Source of the DNA: Slackia equolifaciens
GTDB lineage: Bacteria; Actinomycetota; Coriobacteriia; Coriobacteriales; Eggerthellaceae
Length of the DNA stretch: 64,000 bases
Assembly (NCBI RefSeq): GCF_003725995.1
Contig: NZ_QIBX01000008.1
Span: forward strand, 1-64,000
Direction: 5' to 3'
The notes below the pieces were generated by a model. That model was not told the origin of the DNA, searched no databases, and worked only from the letters and a program-made list of their open reading frames with translations. This document shows positions 54,197 to 64,000 of the stretch, one piece after another; position 1 is the first letter of the stretch; each line of letters begins with the position of its first letter. The position numbers and the translations under genes are program-made.

Positions 54197-56265
54197 TAGT
54201 TGCCCGAAGCACGCTTCTCCTGATATTCCTTCACCAGCTTTTGCTGCACATCGTAGGGCGCCTGCTCGTAGCCGCTGTCCTCAAGCGTATAGCTGCCGGA
54301 ACCGCGCGAGATGGAGCGCAGGTCCTTGGTGTAGGTGATGACCTCGGCATAGGGAGCGCGCACCATAATGACGGTATTGCCCTCGTCGTCGGAGTCGGTG
54401 CCTACAATGCGGCCTCGACGCGTGGAGATGTCGCCCATCACGGCGCCAGCGTATTCCTCGCCCACCGTGATATCCATGTTCACCATGGGTTCAAGCAGCA
54501 CCGGGTCGGCCTTCTCGCATGCTGCGCGGAAGCCAATGCGCGCGGCGGTCTTGAACGCCATTTCGTTGGAGTCGACCGAGTGGTACGAGCCGTCGAATAC
54601 GGTGCATTTGATATCCACCATGGGATACCCCGCCAAGAAGCCCTCGGTCATGGCCTCCTGCACGCCCTTGTCAACCGCAGGAATCAGACCGCCGGGAATC
54701 ACGCCGCCCTTGATGGCGTCCACGAACTCGTAGCCCTCACCCGGATTCGGCTCAAGGCGCAGCCAGCAATCGCCGAACTGACCCGCGCCGCCCGTCTGCT
54801 TCTTATGGCGGCCCTGGGCCTCGGCAGGCTTGCGGATGGTCTCGCGATACGGAATGCGCACGGGCACCAGACGCGCCTCGACGCCCGTCTGATCCTTCAG
54901 GCGGTTAAGGATGGTTTCCACCGCGGCGTCGCCCATGGTGGTGAGCACGGTCTGATGGGTCTCATCGCTGCGGTTGATGCGCACCGTAGGATCGTTCTCG
55001 GCCACACGAGCGAGGAACGCGCCCAGCTTATCCTCTTCGTTCTTGTTCACGGCCTCAATAGCAACCGGATACTGCGGCACCGGGAACGGCAGCGGCGCCA
55101 CCTCGATATCGCCGGTATGCGAAAGCGTATCGCCCGTGCGCGTTTCGGAAAGCTTGGGGATCACGATGATGTCGCCCGCCATGGCGCTCTTCACGTCGGT
55201 GGTCTCCTTGCCCTTCATGATGCACACGTGCCCCAGGCGCTCCTTCTTGCGTGTACGCGCGTTCACCAGCTCCAGGCCGGGCGCGAACACGCCGGAGATG
55301 ACCTTCACGAAGCTCAGACGACCCACATACGGATCAGCCAGCGTCTTGAACACGAAGCCTGCGGCCTGCTGGTCTTCCTTGGTCACCATGATCTCGCCGC
55401 CGTCGGCCAAAGGAATGGGGCCGTGCGCGGTAGGATGCGGGAAGTAGGTGCAGATGTCTTCCATCAGGCCCTGAATGCCCTGCTTGATGATGGTGGACCC
55501 CACGAACACAGGAATGAAGAGCTCCTGAGCGATGGCCTTGTCGAACAGGCCCTCGAGCTCTTCCTGGGTCAGCTGCTCCTCGCCGTCCAGGTACTTCATC
55601 ATCAGGTCGTCATCGGCCTCGGCAACCAGGTCGCACAGCTTATCGCGGGCGGCCTGCGCGGCATCGGCATACTCCTCGGGAATCTCCTCAACGCGCTCGG
55701 TGTCGCCCTCAAAGTAGCGGGCCTTCATGCGCAGCACATCGATGACGCCCTTGAAATCTTTGTCCACGCCAATGGGAATGGTGACCGCGCCCAAACGGCT
55801 GCCAAAACGCGCATGCAGCGTGGCCATGATCACGTCGAAGTTGGCGTTCTCGCGGTCGATGTGGTTGATGAACACCGAGCGCGACAGGCGCATGTTCTCC
55901 GCCTCGTGCCAGAGCTTGGTGGTCATGACCTGCGGACCGGCCACGGCGTCGATCACGAACATAGCCATCTCGGCCGCCTGCATGGTGGCAAGCGTATCGC
56001 CGATGAAGTCGGGGTGGCCCGAGGTGTCAAGCAGGTTGATCTTGTAATCCTTGTAAGGGATGGGGGCGATGGAGGTGCCCAGCGTGAACTTGCGCTTGAT
56101 TTCCTCCGCGTCGTAATCCATGTAAGACTTGCCGTCGTGCGTGGTTCCCATGCGCGGAGTCTGGCCGGAAATATGAAGCATCGCTTCAGCCAGAGAGGTC
56201 TTGCCCGCACCATCCTGTCCGACCAACACGATGTTGCGGACATGCAAGGTCTCAGGTGCTGCCAT
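54196..56265 (-). CDS. EF-G-like translational GTPase (EF-G2 type)
   Basis: 689 aa. GTPase G1 GQDGAGKTS, G3 DTSGHPDF, G4 NHID instead of NKxD. All five EF-G domains are present in order. The G4 variant and the low similarity to canonical EF-G put it in the FusA2/EF-G-like group of unknown cellular role. The ATG at 56265 gives the expected N-terminus (LHVRNIVLVGQ). The stop overlaps the SseB-like start. Confidence 0.88.
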   Translation of the reverse strand: MAAPETLHVRNIVLVGQDGAGKTSLAEAMLHISGQTPRMGTTHDGKSYMDYDAEEIKRKFTLGTSIAPIPYKDYKINLLDTSGHPDFIGDTLATMQAAEMAMFVIDAVAGPQVMTTKLWHEAENMRLSRSVFINHIDRENANFDVIMATLHARFGSRLGAVTIPIGVDKDFKGVIDVLRMKARYFEGDTERVEEIPEEYADAAQAARDKLCDLVAEADDDLMMKYLDGEEQLTQEELEGLFDKAIAQELFIPVFVGSTIIKQGIQGLMEDICTYFPHPTAHGPIPLADGGEIMVTKEDQQAAGFVFKTLADPYVGRLSFVKVISGVFAPGLELVNARTRKKERLGHVCIMKGKETTDVKSAMAGDIIVIPKLSETRTGDTLSHTGDIEVAPLPFPVPQYPVAIEAVNKNEEDKLGAFLARVAENDPTVRINRSDETHQTVLTTMGDAAVETILNRLKDQTGVEARLVPVRIPYRETIRKPAEAQGRHKKQTGGAGQFGDCWLRLEPNPGEGYEFVDAIKGGVIPGGLIPAVDKGVQEAMTEGFLAGYPMVDIKCTVFDGSYHSVDSNEMAFKTAARIGFRAACEKADPVLLEPMVNMDITVGEEYAGAVMGDISTRRGRIVGTDSDDEGNTVIMVRAPYAEVITYTKDLRSISRGSGSYTLEDSGYEQAPYDVQQKLVKEYQEKRASGN

Positions 56266-56707
56266 TGTTACCACCGTCCCTTTCTGGGGCATGCGCCCCC
56301 GTCGCGGCGCGCGGCCGCATAGAACTCACGCGCCCCACGCTGTGGCGCCGAGGACGGTTTGCAGGGGACGGGCGGGGTCGCGCCGATAAGCCTGACGCCC
56401 GCTGCGCATCCGCCTTGCAGAAGCAAAGCCGGAGCGCCGCCAACCCGAGCTGCAAGCCGCCCCCTTGCGGATTGCTTGACCTCCTGCGAACATCGTGCAA
56501 ATCGACATACTTAAGAGCACCAAGCCTCCCTTGCGCAGGGCGGCGTATTTTCGAATGTATAGAGTTTACCGTAAAAGAGCGTCCGATAAACGGCATAGAA
56601 CCTATGGATTGAGGGAAGTTGGAACTTCATTTCGCAAAGAATCTGTTTCGTCGATTTTTCGTCGTATATGATATGATTACGACGTATTTTCGACGAAAGG
56701 ATATATC
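56266..56707. other. Divergent intergenic region between EF-G2 and AlbA_2 genes
   Basis: 442 bp, mostly GC-rich in the left half (no gene seen) and AT-rich towards 56540-56700. It contains the operator at 56646-56698. The EF-G2 promoter must lie here but I cannot assign it. Confidence 0.4.
56646..56698. promoter_or_regulatory. 21-bp inverted repeat operator with internal -10
   Basis: Left arm TTTCGTCGATTTTTCGTCGTA (two TCGTCG half-sites, 56646-56666) and the inverse arm at 56678-56698 (17 of 21 positions match). The 11-bp loop is TATGATATGAT, which can act as the -10 box. The element ends 9 bp before the GTG start, so a bound protein would block transcription. Confidence 0.65.
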
Positions 56708-58156
56708 GTGGGTACCTTGCTTCGAGAATCGGCCACCTTGGAATTCAAGCGCGAGATTTCCAAATCGTTCTGTACCACCGTTGTCGCATTCGCCAATAGC
56801 GACGGCGGGCGTATTCTCGTGGGTGTGAGCGACGGCGGCACGCCATTAGGGGTCGAAAATCCCGATGTCGTCATGCTCCAAGCGTCGCACGCAATCGCAG
56901 ATTCTATATGCCCAGAGATACTCCCCTTCGTTTCCATCAACACGCTTGAGATAGAAGGCAAACCTGTCGTTGAGGTCATTGTGGAAGAAGGCGACAGAAA
57001 ACCCTATTGCCTCGCCAACAAGGGATTCTCCCCTGCAGGCGTTTATCTGCGCAAGGGATCGGGCAATACCCCCGCAAGCGTTGACGCCATCAGATCTATG
57101 ATCCGAACAAATGATGGCGACGTGTTCGAAAATCGGCGGAGTGAAAACCAGCAAATCACGTTCAATGCGGCACAGGCTTTTTTCTCCGACGCAAACGTGT
57201 CGTGCACTCGCGAAAACCTGAAAACGCTCCATGCCATCGGCCTTGACGGGTATTGCACGAATCTAGGATTACTGCTCTCGGACGAGTGCCCTTTCTCAAT
57301 CAAATGCGCAGTTTATGACGACGAGGACGGCCTGGACTACCATGACAGGCGGGAGTTTACGGGGTCGGTTTTCTCTCAAATGCAAGATGCCCTCTCGTTT
57401 CTTGAGCTCAACAACACGCTTCATGCGTCATTCGAAGGGCTGCGCCGCAACGATTCCCATGCCGTACCACCCCGAGCAATGCGTGAAGCCCTGCTCAATG
57501 CCGTTATGCACAAAGACTACGACTACAACGCCCCCATTATCATCAACGTGTTCGCCAATCGCATCGAGTTCATCTCCACGGGAGGATTGGCGCAGGGCCT
57601 TACGGAGGGCGACATCATGGCGGGCGTATCCGCCACGCGAAACCCACGCCTTGCCGCTGTGCTTTTGCGCCTCAACATGGCAGAGGGCTACGGAATGGGC
57701 ATCCGAATCATGAAAAAGCTGTACAAAGGAACGGGTCTCGCGCCGCAATTCAAAATCAACCCTGGCTCATTCGTAACCGTGTTGCCCAAAATTGGAACGG
57801 AGCCGCCTTCCGTTAACACGTCCATCGCCGAAGCGTCTCAATCGAGCGACCATGACTTAAATCCACATTGGTCGGACTGCCCTCCCCTTGCCGACACCAC
57901 CAACGAACAGGCGATTACGACGTTCAGCAATATGCCCGCATTTCGTCCCGCCCCGAATCGAAAGCGATACGAGTACGCCGTTATTGAGTTCGCCGAAGAG
58001 CATGGCGAAGTACGCAGGGCGGATGTCGAGCGCATGCTTGGCATTTCGCGCGATGCAGCGCTCGCCCTTGTCGAAGGACTCGTAATGCAGGGAGCGCTCA
58101 TGAAACAAGGCAAATCGCGTAACACCCATTACGTGCCCGTCGAAGCGTCGCATTAG
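56708..58156 (+). CDS. AlbA_2-domain putative DNA-binding/RecG-like regulator
   Basis: 482 aa, GTG start with AAAGG. N-terminal AlbA_2 domain ([35 protein letters not shown]), a middle ATPase-like RecG C-terminal domain ([51 protein letters not shown]), and a C-terminal winged helix ([21 protein letters not shown]). Probably an autoregulator acting on the operator just upstream. Confidence 0.85.
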   Translation: MGTLLRESATLEFKREISKSFCTTVVAFANSDGGRILVGVSDGGTPLGVENPDVVMLQASHAIADSICPEILPFVSINTLEIEGKPVVEVIVEEGDRKPYCLANKGFSPAGVYLRKGSGNTPASVDAIRSMIRTNDGDVFENRRSENQQITFNAAQAFFSDANVSCTRENLKTLHAIGLDGYCTNLGLLLSDECPFSIKCAVYDDEDGLDYHDRREFTGSVFSQMQDALSFLELNNTLHASFEGLRRNDSHAVPPRAMREALLNAVMHKDYDYNAPIIINVFANRIEFISTGGLAQGLTEGDIMAGVSATRNPRLAAVLLRLNMAEGYGMGIRIMKKLYKGTGLAPQFKINPGSFVTVLPKIGTEPPSVNTSIAEASQSSDHDLNPHWSDCPPLADTTNEQAITTFSNMPAFRPAPNRKRYEYAVIEFAEEHGEVRRADVERMLGISRDAALALVEGLVMQGALMKQGKSRNTHYVPVEASH

Positions 58157-58304
58157 CACGCCCGCCATCGCAAGCCGTTTATCTGAATACGAAAACGTGC
58201 ACGGCATCCTCTCGCGCACGAGGGATATACTTGCCCGCAAACAATACGGAGCATCCCTACCGCGTTCCGCGCCAAAACACGGAGCAACAACCGAAAGGAC
58301 CCTC

Positions 58305-59612
58305 ATGACCCAGGCATATTCTACCCAGATGGAAGCCGCGAAACATGGCATCATCACACCGCAGATGGCCACCGTGGCAGCCGATGAAGGCATTGACCCC
58401 GAAATCATTCGCGAACGCGTAGCAGCCGGCAGCATTGCCATTCCCGCCAACCATACCCACACGGCGCTGCATGCAGCGGGTGTAGGAGAAGGCCTGCGCA
58501 CAAAGGTAAACGTCAATTTGGGCATTTCTGGCGATGTCCATGACTATTCCTGTGAGATGGAAAAGGTGCACACCGCACTTAAGTTTGGCGCCGAAGCCAT
58601 TATGGACCTGTCCAACTACGGCAAAACGCATGACTTTCGCATGGAGCTCATCGGCATGTCGCCCGCGATGATCGGGACCGTGCCCATGTATGACGCCGTA
58701 GGTTACCTGGAAAAGGACCTCGCGCAAATCACCGCGCAGGATTTTTTGGACGTGGTGCGCGCGCACGCCGAGGAGGGCGTTGACTTTGTAACCATTCACG
58801 CCGGCATGAACCGCAAGGCCATCGACAGCTTCAAGAGGAGCGGCCGCATGATGAACATCGTAAGCCGCGGCGGCAGTCTGATATATGCCTGGATGGAGAT
58901 GACGGGCAACGAGAACCCGTTCTTCGAGCATTACGATGAGCTGCTCGACATCCTCTACGAGCACGACGTGACCATCTCGCTGGGCGACGCGATGCGCCCG
59001 GGCTGCGTGGCCGATGCCACCGACGCAAGCCAGGTGAGCGAGCTCATCGAGCTGGGGCTGCTCACGCAACGCGCATGGGAGCGCAACGTACAGGTGATGA
59101 TTGAGGGGCCCGGGCACATGACGCTCGACCAGATTGCCGCCAATATGCAAATCGAGAAGCGCCTGTGCCACAACGCACCGTTCTACGTGCTGGGGCCGCT
59201 CGTGACCGACATCGCGCCTGGCTACGACCACATCACCTCCGCCATCGGAGGTGCTATCGCAGCGGCCAACGGCGCCGACTTCCTGTGCTACGTGACGCCT
59301 GCCGAACACCTGCGTCTGCCCAGCGTGTCCGACGTGAAGGAAGGCGTCATCGCTGTCAAGATTGCTGCTCACGCCGCCGACCTGGCGAAAGGCATTCCCG
59401 GCGCGCGCGATTGGGACGACCGCATGAGCCGCGCCCGCCAGAAGATCGACTGGGACGCCATGTTCGAAGAAGCCATCGACCGCGAGAAGGCCGAGGAGTA
59501 CGTGGCCAGCGCCCAGCCTTCCGACCCGCACACCTGCACCATGTGCGGCAAGATGTGCGCCGTGCGCAACATGAACAAGACCATGGCCGGCGAAGGGGTG
59601 AACATCCTGTAG
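58305..59612 (+). CDS. thiC: Phosphomethylpyrimidine synthase ThiC (or close relative)
   Basis: 435 aa. Radical-SAM-like enzyme making HMP-P from AIR in thiamine synthesis. Motifs: [43 protein letters not shown] and the C-terminal cluster motif CTMCGKMC (CxxCxxxC). This is the short clostridial-type ThiC; BzaF-type 5-hydroxybenzimidazole synthases are similar, so the identity rests on the absence of cobamide genes nearby. No TPP riboswitch was seen upstream. GAAAGGA site. Confidence 0.85.
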   Translation: MTQAYSTQMEAAKHGIITPQMATVAADEGIDPEIIRERVAAGSIAIPANHTHTALHAAGVGEGLRTKVNVNLGISGDVHDYSCEMEKVHTALKFGAEAIMDLSNYGKTHDFRMELIGMSPAMIGTVPMYDAVGYLEKDLAQITAQDFLDVVRAHAEEGVDFVTIHAGMNRKAIDSFKRSGRMMNIVSRGGSLIYAWMEMTGNENPFFEHYDELLDILYEHDVTISLGDAMRPGCVADATDASQVSELIELGLLTQRAWERNVQVMIEGPGHMTLDQIAANMQIEKRLCHNAPFYVLGPLVTDIAPGYDHITSAIGGAIAAANGADFLCYVTPAEHLRLPSVSDVKEGVIAVKIAAHAADLAKGIPGARDWDDRMSRARQKIDWDAMFEEAIDREKAEEYVASAQPSDPHTCTMCGKMCAVRNMNKTMAGEGVNIL

Positions 59613-59684
59613 AAAGCTGCGGCCAGGCATCGGAAGTATGGCGCCTGGCCGCAATCGACACGCACCCACGCATATGCCAAGTAG

Positions 59685-59715
59685 AACGACCCGGTATTGT
59701 CGGGTCGTTTTTCGT
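59685..59715 (+). terminator. Terminator after thiC
   Basis: AACGACCCG pairs with CGGGTCGTT (6-nt loop), followed by TTTCGTTT. Confidence 0.85.
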
Positions 59716-59795
59716 TTGTCACCCGAACTTTTGAGCGCGTACCAACCTATTGAAAAGATGGAGATGCCGAGACGCGCCTTGCGGCGACGCCGCCC

Positions 59796-61268
59796 CTAGT
59801 TGGCCTTCACGCCGATGAGCGCGCAGGCTTCCTCCTTGGAATGCACGTCCAACTTGGCGTACAGATGACGAATATGCGTCTTCACGGTGTTTTGCGATAG
59901 AAACAGTTCCTGCTCTATCTGCGTACGCGTCTTGCCCTGGCCAATAAGCATGAGCATCTCGGTCTCACGCTCCGTCAAGCCGAATTCCGCCGCAATGCGA
60001 TTGCAGCTGGAAATCAGGCGCTCGCGCGGGCTTTGCACATGCGCTCCGCTCTCCAGACTGATACCCGCCGCGCCCCAGTCGGCATTCACGGCTTTCTCGC
60101 TGCGCCATATGAGCACACAGACAGCCACCAACACAAAGCCGAGCAGCGCAGCACCGGCGAGCGTGGGGGCATCCAGCACGATATCCGACCTGCCAATGGC
60201 CTCACGCAGCATGACGCCCACGAAAATGCCACTCTCGCTGCAGGCGCGCGCGATGGCAAACAGCCGTAAGCTAGGCAAGTCGAAGCGAAAGGCAAGATTC
60301 GCCAAAACGGCAATCACGAACACCGTAAACCACACATATGCCAATTTCATCAGGAAGGAAACGACCTGGGCAAACCCCATAGCAACACCGGGCACGAACA
60401 CAAGCGCAACGACGGTTACGGCCAGACACACCTGCGTCATCATGCGCATGTCGAACATGCTGGGCCGCCGCAGCGCCATATACAGCATCAACGCACCCGC
60501 GCATGCCGTTGCCCAAATGCGGTGAACCGCGCCAAGATTTGCCGTCTCGCCTAAAACAATTCCCGTGAGCCCCGAAAGAACGCCTGCGATGCCCATGATA
60601 ATGACAATCTTCCATGGCACAGGATAGCTCATCTCTTTTGTGCGAGGCGCCTCGTAGGGCACCAGCTTGAAGCTCGCCCATAAGCACGCCAGCGAAAGCA
60701 CAGGAAGAAGCGACGTAGCTATCACCGAATACGGCTGCATCATGGTGGACACCAAACAGTAGACGACGAACGCTGCCACGCACGACCCGCCGCCATAGAC
60801 CACCATGGACGTGGTCCCCATCTGGCAAAATACCTCTGCCCAAAGACAGAACAAGACCGCTCCGCCAATCGCCGTAACCACCGACACCGCAAAAATCAGG
60901 TCAGGGCCCATGCTCGCTGGAACGATTGCAAGCCCAATGACGGCCGTGCCCGCTGCGGTAATTGCCACGAGCGCGCTCGCAGAAACGCGGTGAGCGCTTA
61001 ACGGGCCAATGCGGCGCGCCATAATCGCCATAATAATGAACGTGCCGATGTCGCCGATGCGCATGCCCGTTTCGGCGAGAACGCGCACATCGCGCGAAAC
61101 CGGAAGATAAATCGTATCGACATGTGTGCAGCACAGCCATGCGATGAGCAGACCCATGCCCAAGAAGCGCAGAGGATGGAGCGTGTGCGGGGAGTCTGAC
61201 CCCTCAAAGTCGATATCAGCGCTCGGCAGGATAAACCCGCGTTCGTCGCGCACACGCGTATCGGCCAT
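59796..61268 (-). CDS. Membrane LuxR-family transcriptional regulator
   Basis: 490 aa. About 12 membrane segments (residues ~30-405), a short linker, then the helix-turn-helix FGLTERETEMLMLIGQGKTR, EQELFLSQNTVKTHIRHLY. The ATG at 61268 has AGGAA; a longer frame to 61313 is less likely. It sits downstream of the cytochrome/flavoprotein genes on the same strand, separated by a terminator and an inverted repeat. It may control them. Confidence 0.86.
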   Translation of the reverse strand: MADTRVRDERGFILPSADIDFEGSDSPHTLHPLRFLGMGLLIAWLCCTHVDTIYLPVSRDVRVLAETGMRIGDIGTFIIMAIMARRIGPLSAHRVSASALVAITAAGTAVIGLAIVPASMGPDLIFAVSVVTAIGGAVLFCLWAEVFCQMGTTSMVVYGGGSCVAAFVVYCLVSTMMQPYSVIATSLLPVLSLACLWASFKLVPYEAPRTKEMSYPVPWKIVIIMGIAGVLSGLTGIVLGETANLGAVHRIWATACAGALMLYMALRRPSMFDMRMMTQVCLAVTVVALVFVPGVAMGFAQVVSFLMKLAYVWFTVFVIAVLANLAFRFDLPSLRLFAIARACSESGIFVGVMLREAIGRSDIVLDAPTLAGAALLGFVLVAVCVLIWRSEKAVNADWGAAGISLESGAHVQSPRERLISSCNRIAAEFGLTERETEMLMLIGQGKTRTQIEQELFLSQNTVKTHIRHLYAKLDVHSKEEACALIGVKAN

Positions 61269-61391
61269 GCAATTCCTCCCCCTCGAATGAATGCGTCCAT
61301 TATACGGAGTCAAGTGCGATTGCTGAGGTAAGACCCCCGAAAATCAGGTTTTAACGGGATAGCGCAGCCGTCTCCCAGCGGCGGGATCTAA

Positions 61392-61530
61392 AAAAAACGC
61401 TCAACATCAGGGTTTTGTCGAGGGGTTGCGAGTAGCCCGGAAACGGCCTGTTGTTTGACCTGGAGAAACGCGGAAAGGGCGAGGGTCTATTCTGACCTCT
61501 CTTTCAAAACCCTGATGTTGAGCGTTTTTT
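61392..61530. repeat. 26-bp perfect inverted repeat (MITE-like or large hairpin)
   Basis: The 26-bp arms at 61392-61417 (AAAAAACGCTCAACATCAGG and 6 more bases) and 61505-61530 are exact inverses, separated by 87 bp. The outer ends are A/T-tracts and the 139-bp unit is non-coding. No target duplication was found by eye. Confidence 0.75.
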
Positions 61531-61630
61531 GCGTTCGGAACGGTTGAAGCGACAGGAAAAAGACGGGGAAACCCTGTTTTGAGGGGGGTGGTCGCGCATT
61601 TCCCGGGAAAACCGAAGGGTTAAGCGAAAG

Positions 61631-61664
61631 AAAAAGGCCGGACGAGTAATCTCGTCCGGCCCGA
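61631..61664 (-). terminator. Terminator of the cytochrome/flavoprotein operon
   Basis: GGCCGGACGAG pairs with CTCGTCCGGCC; on the minus strand TTTTTCTTTC follows. About 100 bp after the cytochrome stop. Confidence 0.85.
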
Positions 61665-61765
61665 AGGCGCGCCCAGATTCGTAGGAGGGGAATAGAACCG
61701 GGCGCACGTCGAGATATTCGATTCACGGAGCCGTCCCACGGACAGCCACACGATCAGCGAGTGAC

Positions 61766-62320
61766 TTACGCAGCAGCATCGGCGTCGGCGGAAGCGTCAG
61801 CCTCGCCGATGATGCCCTTCATCTCCTGACCGCCGTTGTCATGGCACTCGGAGCACAGGTCAACCTGCTGGGAGTGACCCTTGTGGCACTCGTTGCAGTT
61901 CTCGATCGTGCCATGCAGCGTATCGTGGGGATTGTAGTCGCCCAGATCCTCGGTGAGCTTGGCGAGCTCCTCCCACGTGCCGCCATGGCAATCCAGGCAC
62001 ACCTGGCTATCCATGTAGTACGAGGAGGTGAGCTCGGGCTCAGAACCATCCTCATGGCCAGCGAGCGTGGCAACTTCGGCCTTCAGGTCGCCGGTGTGGC
62101 AGCTTTCGCAATCCTGGCCCAGCGCGGCATGGTAGCCGGCTTCGCCCTCTCCCGCCTCAACGCTTGCCGTGTGATTGGGGAACGCGGCCTCAAGGTCAGA
62201 GCTCGAACTGGAGCTGGAGCTGCTGGAGCCGCTCGGAGAGCAGCCTGCGATGACGAACGCAAGCACAGCGATGCTCGCGACGACGGCGAAGAGCGCCTTC
62301 AAACGCTTAGTATTCTTCAT
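61766..62320 (-). CDS. Tetrahaem c-type cytochrome lipoprotein
   Basis: 184 aa. Lipobox AGC at Cys27, Ser linker, four CxxCH sites (CESCH 71, CLDCH 108, CNECH 142, CSECH 156). Matches small tetrahaem cytochrome c subunits that feed flavocytochrome-type reductases. The partner flavoprotein gene ends 3 bp upstream. GGAGGTG site. Anchored outside the membrane. Confidence 0.93.
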   Translation of the reverse strand: MKNTKRLKALFAVVASIAVLAFVIAGCSPSGSSSSSSSSSSDLEAAFPNHTASVEAGEGEAGYHAALGQDCESCHTGDLKAEVATLAGHEDGSEPELTSSYYMDSQVCLDCHGGTWEELAKLTEDLGDYNPHDTLHGTIENCNECHKGHSQQVDLCSECHDNGGQEMKGIIGEADASADADAAA

Positions 62321-62323
62321 GTT

Positions 62324-64000
62324 CTACACCTCCTGCGCAGCGTTCTGACCCGACACGTAACCAAACGTGATGCAGCGGCCGATAGAGGGACCAAAGATGT
62401 GACGCGGATAGCAATCCGAGAAGAAACCGCCTGAGGCGTTGCCCGCGGCGTAGAGGCCGGGAATGACTTCGTTCTCGTAATCGAGCACGTGGCAGTAGTA
62501 GTCAACAACCAGACCGGAGCAGGTAGCAAGGATAGAGGACTGATACTTAGTGGCGTAGTAGGTGTCGCCCTCGATCTTCGTGGCGCCTTCCATGGGACGG
62601 TTGAAATCCTCGTCCTTGCCGGCGTCCACGAAACCGTTCCAGCGCTCGATGCTCGCCTTCAGGCTCTCGGCGTCGACGCCCATCTGCTCGGCAAGACCCT
62701 CGATGGAGTCAGACTCAAACGCCCAACCCTTGGCCTTGACTTCCTCGAACTTAGCGAAGGACTTCTCGCGATCCGCGCCCTCGAGGTCAGCCAGCTGGGT
62801 GGTGCTCACCACGCGCCAGCAGCCCTCGCCGAAATTCTTCTGCGCGGAGATGGAGTTGGAGCGACCCTGGAACGGCAGGCTTTCGGAAGCGAAGCGCACG
62901 CCCTTCTCGTTGATGAAGATACCGCCGATGAAGGGGCGCATGCCCGTGCTGCTGGAGTAGAACGCATCCTCGTTGCCCATGTCGAAGTTCATGACGCACG
63001 CGGGCAGCGGGTCCATCTGGGCGCCCACGGCCAGGCCCATGAGCTGGCCGTCACCCGTGGTGCCATACGCGGGGCACCAGGAGCCGAAGTTGGTGATGTC
63101 CTCGGGACGGCACCAGGCCTTGAGGATCTGCGGGTTGGCGTCGAAGCCGCCGGTCGCCACAACAACGCCCTTCTTGGCGTTCACGCGGTAGTAGCCCTCA
63201 GAATCCTTGCAGATGGCACCGGTCACGCGGCCGTCGTCGCCGCGCTCGAGTTTCACGCCGGCGTTGCGGTAGCGCAGCGTGGCGTTGGAACGCTTGGAGA
63301 ACGTGTTGGCAAGGTCCTTCACGATGAAGATGCCCGCGCCGCCCGCGTTGTTGGTGGTCTCTTCGGACCACTGGGGGCTGCGGAACGCGATCTCGGTCTG
63401 CACCGTGGGGAAAAGATGCGAATTCGGCTTGACTTCCTTGTAGTAAGTCTCGATCTCGCCTTCGCCCTCGTCGAACTTGTCCTGCAGCCAGTCGGCAGCC
63501 TCGCCGGAGCGGTCGCCCCACAGCTTGATGGGATCAACCGGCACGCGGTAGTAGGCGGCGTAGCGCATGGCGTCCATGGCCAGAGCCTTATCCACGTTGT
63601 TGCCGCCCTCGGCCATCTTCTTGCCGCCGACGACGCCCATGCCCTCGAAGATGCCGCGGCCTTCGCTCATCTTCTCGATGCACAGCACCTGGGTGGTGCC
63701 GTCGTCGGATGCGGACACAGCGGCGCAGATGCCGGTGATGCCGGCGCCGATGACCAGCACGTCGGTTTCCTCGGTGCGGGCGATTTCGGACTCATCGAAA
63801 TCACGCATCTCGAAAGCCACATTGCCCTGGCGATCGAGGTCGGTCTCGACGTCGCGCACCGGAATGGAGCGCATCTTCACCGGGAACACGTCGGTGTACA
63901 TGCTCGTGGTGTCGCTGAAGTCGGTGACTCCGTGCTTGGTGGTGGGCAGAGCGTCGCTTGCGTAGGCGGTGTTGCCCATGCTGAACGCACCCGTCGAAGC
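62324..64000 (-). CDS. FAD-binding reductase, N-terminus outside window
   Basis: At least 558 codons visible; the frame stays open to the right edge. The residues before the first internal Met (ASTGAFSM) look like the end of a Tat or Sec signal. FAD motif VLVIGAGITGICAAVSA, body typical of flavocytochrome-c flavoproteins, ending in PGLYAAGNASGGFF and GRCITFGYVSGQNAA. Electrons probably come from the tetrahaem cytochrome encoded 3 bp downstream. Substrate unknown (fumarate-like, urocanate-like or other). Confidence 0.9.
   Translation of the reverse strand, partial: ASTGAFSMGNTAYASDALPTTKHGVTDFSDTTSMYTDVFPVKMRSIPVRDVETDLDRQGNVAFEMRDFDESEIARTEETDVLVIGAGITGICAAVSASDDGTTQVLCIEKMSEGRGIFEGMGVVGGKKMAEGGNNVDKALAMDAMRYAAYYRVPVDPIKLWGDRSGEAADWLQDKFDEGEGEIETYYKEVKPNSHLFPTVQTEIAFRSPQWSEETTNNAGGAGIFIVKDLANTFSKRSNATLRYRNAGVKLERGDDGRVTGAICKDSEGYYRVNAKKGVVVATGGFDANPQILKAWCRPEDITNFGSWCPAYGTTGDGQLMGLAVGAQMDPLPACVMNFDMGNEDAFYSSSTGMRPFIGGIFINEKGVRFASESLPFQGRSNSISAQKNFGEGCWRVVSTTQLADLEGADREKSFAKFEEVKAKGWAFESDSIEGLAEQMGVDAESLKASIERWNGFVDAGKDEDFNRPMEGATKIEGDTYYATKYQSSILATCSGLVVDYYCHVLDYENEVIPGLYAAGNASGGFFSDCYPRHIFGPSIGRCITFGYVSGQNAAQEV

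Noticed and set aside
58157-58304. TPP riboswitch ahead of thiC
   Set aside because: I looked for conserved THI-box blocks and saw none.

Overview
The window is a GC-rich chromosomal segment of an anaerobic actinobacterium. It most resembles Coriobacteriia, family Eggerthellaceae (Slackia-like is a guess from the 16S 5' end and gene style). The evidence is the 16S fragment at the left edge, several Tat-exported flavoprotein reductases without haem, multihaem c-type cytochrome lipoproteins, and four LuxR regulators that carry a multi-pass membrane domain. Genus was not determined.

Layout, left to right. 1-640: 5' end of a 16S rRNA gene on the minus strand, with leader and a near-consensus promoter. 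0.86-4.8 kb: a small membrane protein, an amidohydrolase that may be aminofutalosine deaminase, and divergent menG. 5-8.7 kb: a Tat flavoprotein reductase and its membrane LuxR gene. 9.1-10.9 kb: a redox operon (CxxC small protein, NapH-like ferredoxin, TlpA-like thioredoxin). 11-19 kb: purine synthesis (purH, purN, purM, purF), an XdhC-like gene and a class B sortase. 19.2-24.9 kb: a CotH / DUF4956 / VTC cluster with an RsgI-like lipoprotein, then an MBL-fold hydrolase. 25-30 kb: an amino-acid ABC transporter with two paralogous binding proteins. Each binding-protein gene is preceded by an arginine-rich leader peptide and a terminator, an apparent arginine attenuator. 30-38.7 kb: tilS, maf, cysK, an RlmD-like methylase, a lactate-permease-family gene, a pentamer tandem array and an HNH protein. 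39.2-45.4 kb: a small membrane protein, a trihaem cytochrome fused to a sulfite-oxidase-like fold plus two stand-alone pieces of that fold, and a divergent lipoprotein-LuxR operon. 46-53.7 kb: a DEAD-box helicase followed by a 5.4-kb segment (DUF4143 ATPase, LuxR remnant, Tat flavoprotein, LuxR), closed by a second copy of the helicase 3' end and terminator. 53.8-59.6 kb: a frameshifted SseB-like gene, an EF-G2-type factor, an AlbA_2 regulator with an operator palindrome, and thiC. 59.8-64 kb: LuxR, a tetrahaem cytochrome and a flavoprotein that runs off the edge.

How the genes work together: the main theme is extracytoplasmic anaerobic respiration. Exported flavoproteins and cytochromes would draw electrons from menaquinone, and each module has its own membrane LuxR gene next to it. 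Arginine uptake appears to be controlled by leader-peptide attenuation, possibly with ArgR-like control.

Non-coding structure is abundant: a pair of inverted-repeat elements (8.9 and 36.65 kb), a pair of hairpin-rich 3' elements (5.0 and 11.0 kb), a 26-bp inverted repeat (61.4 kb), a repeat cluster (14.0-14.4 kb) and three probable leaderless starts. I saw no tRNA gene, CRISPR array, transposase or recombinase gene.
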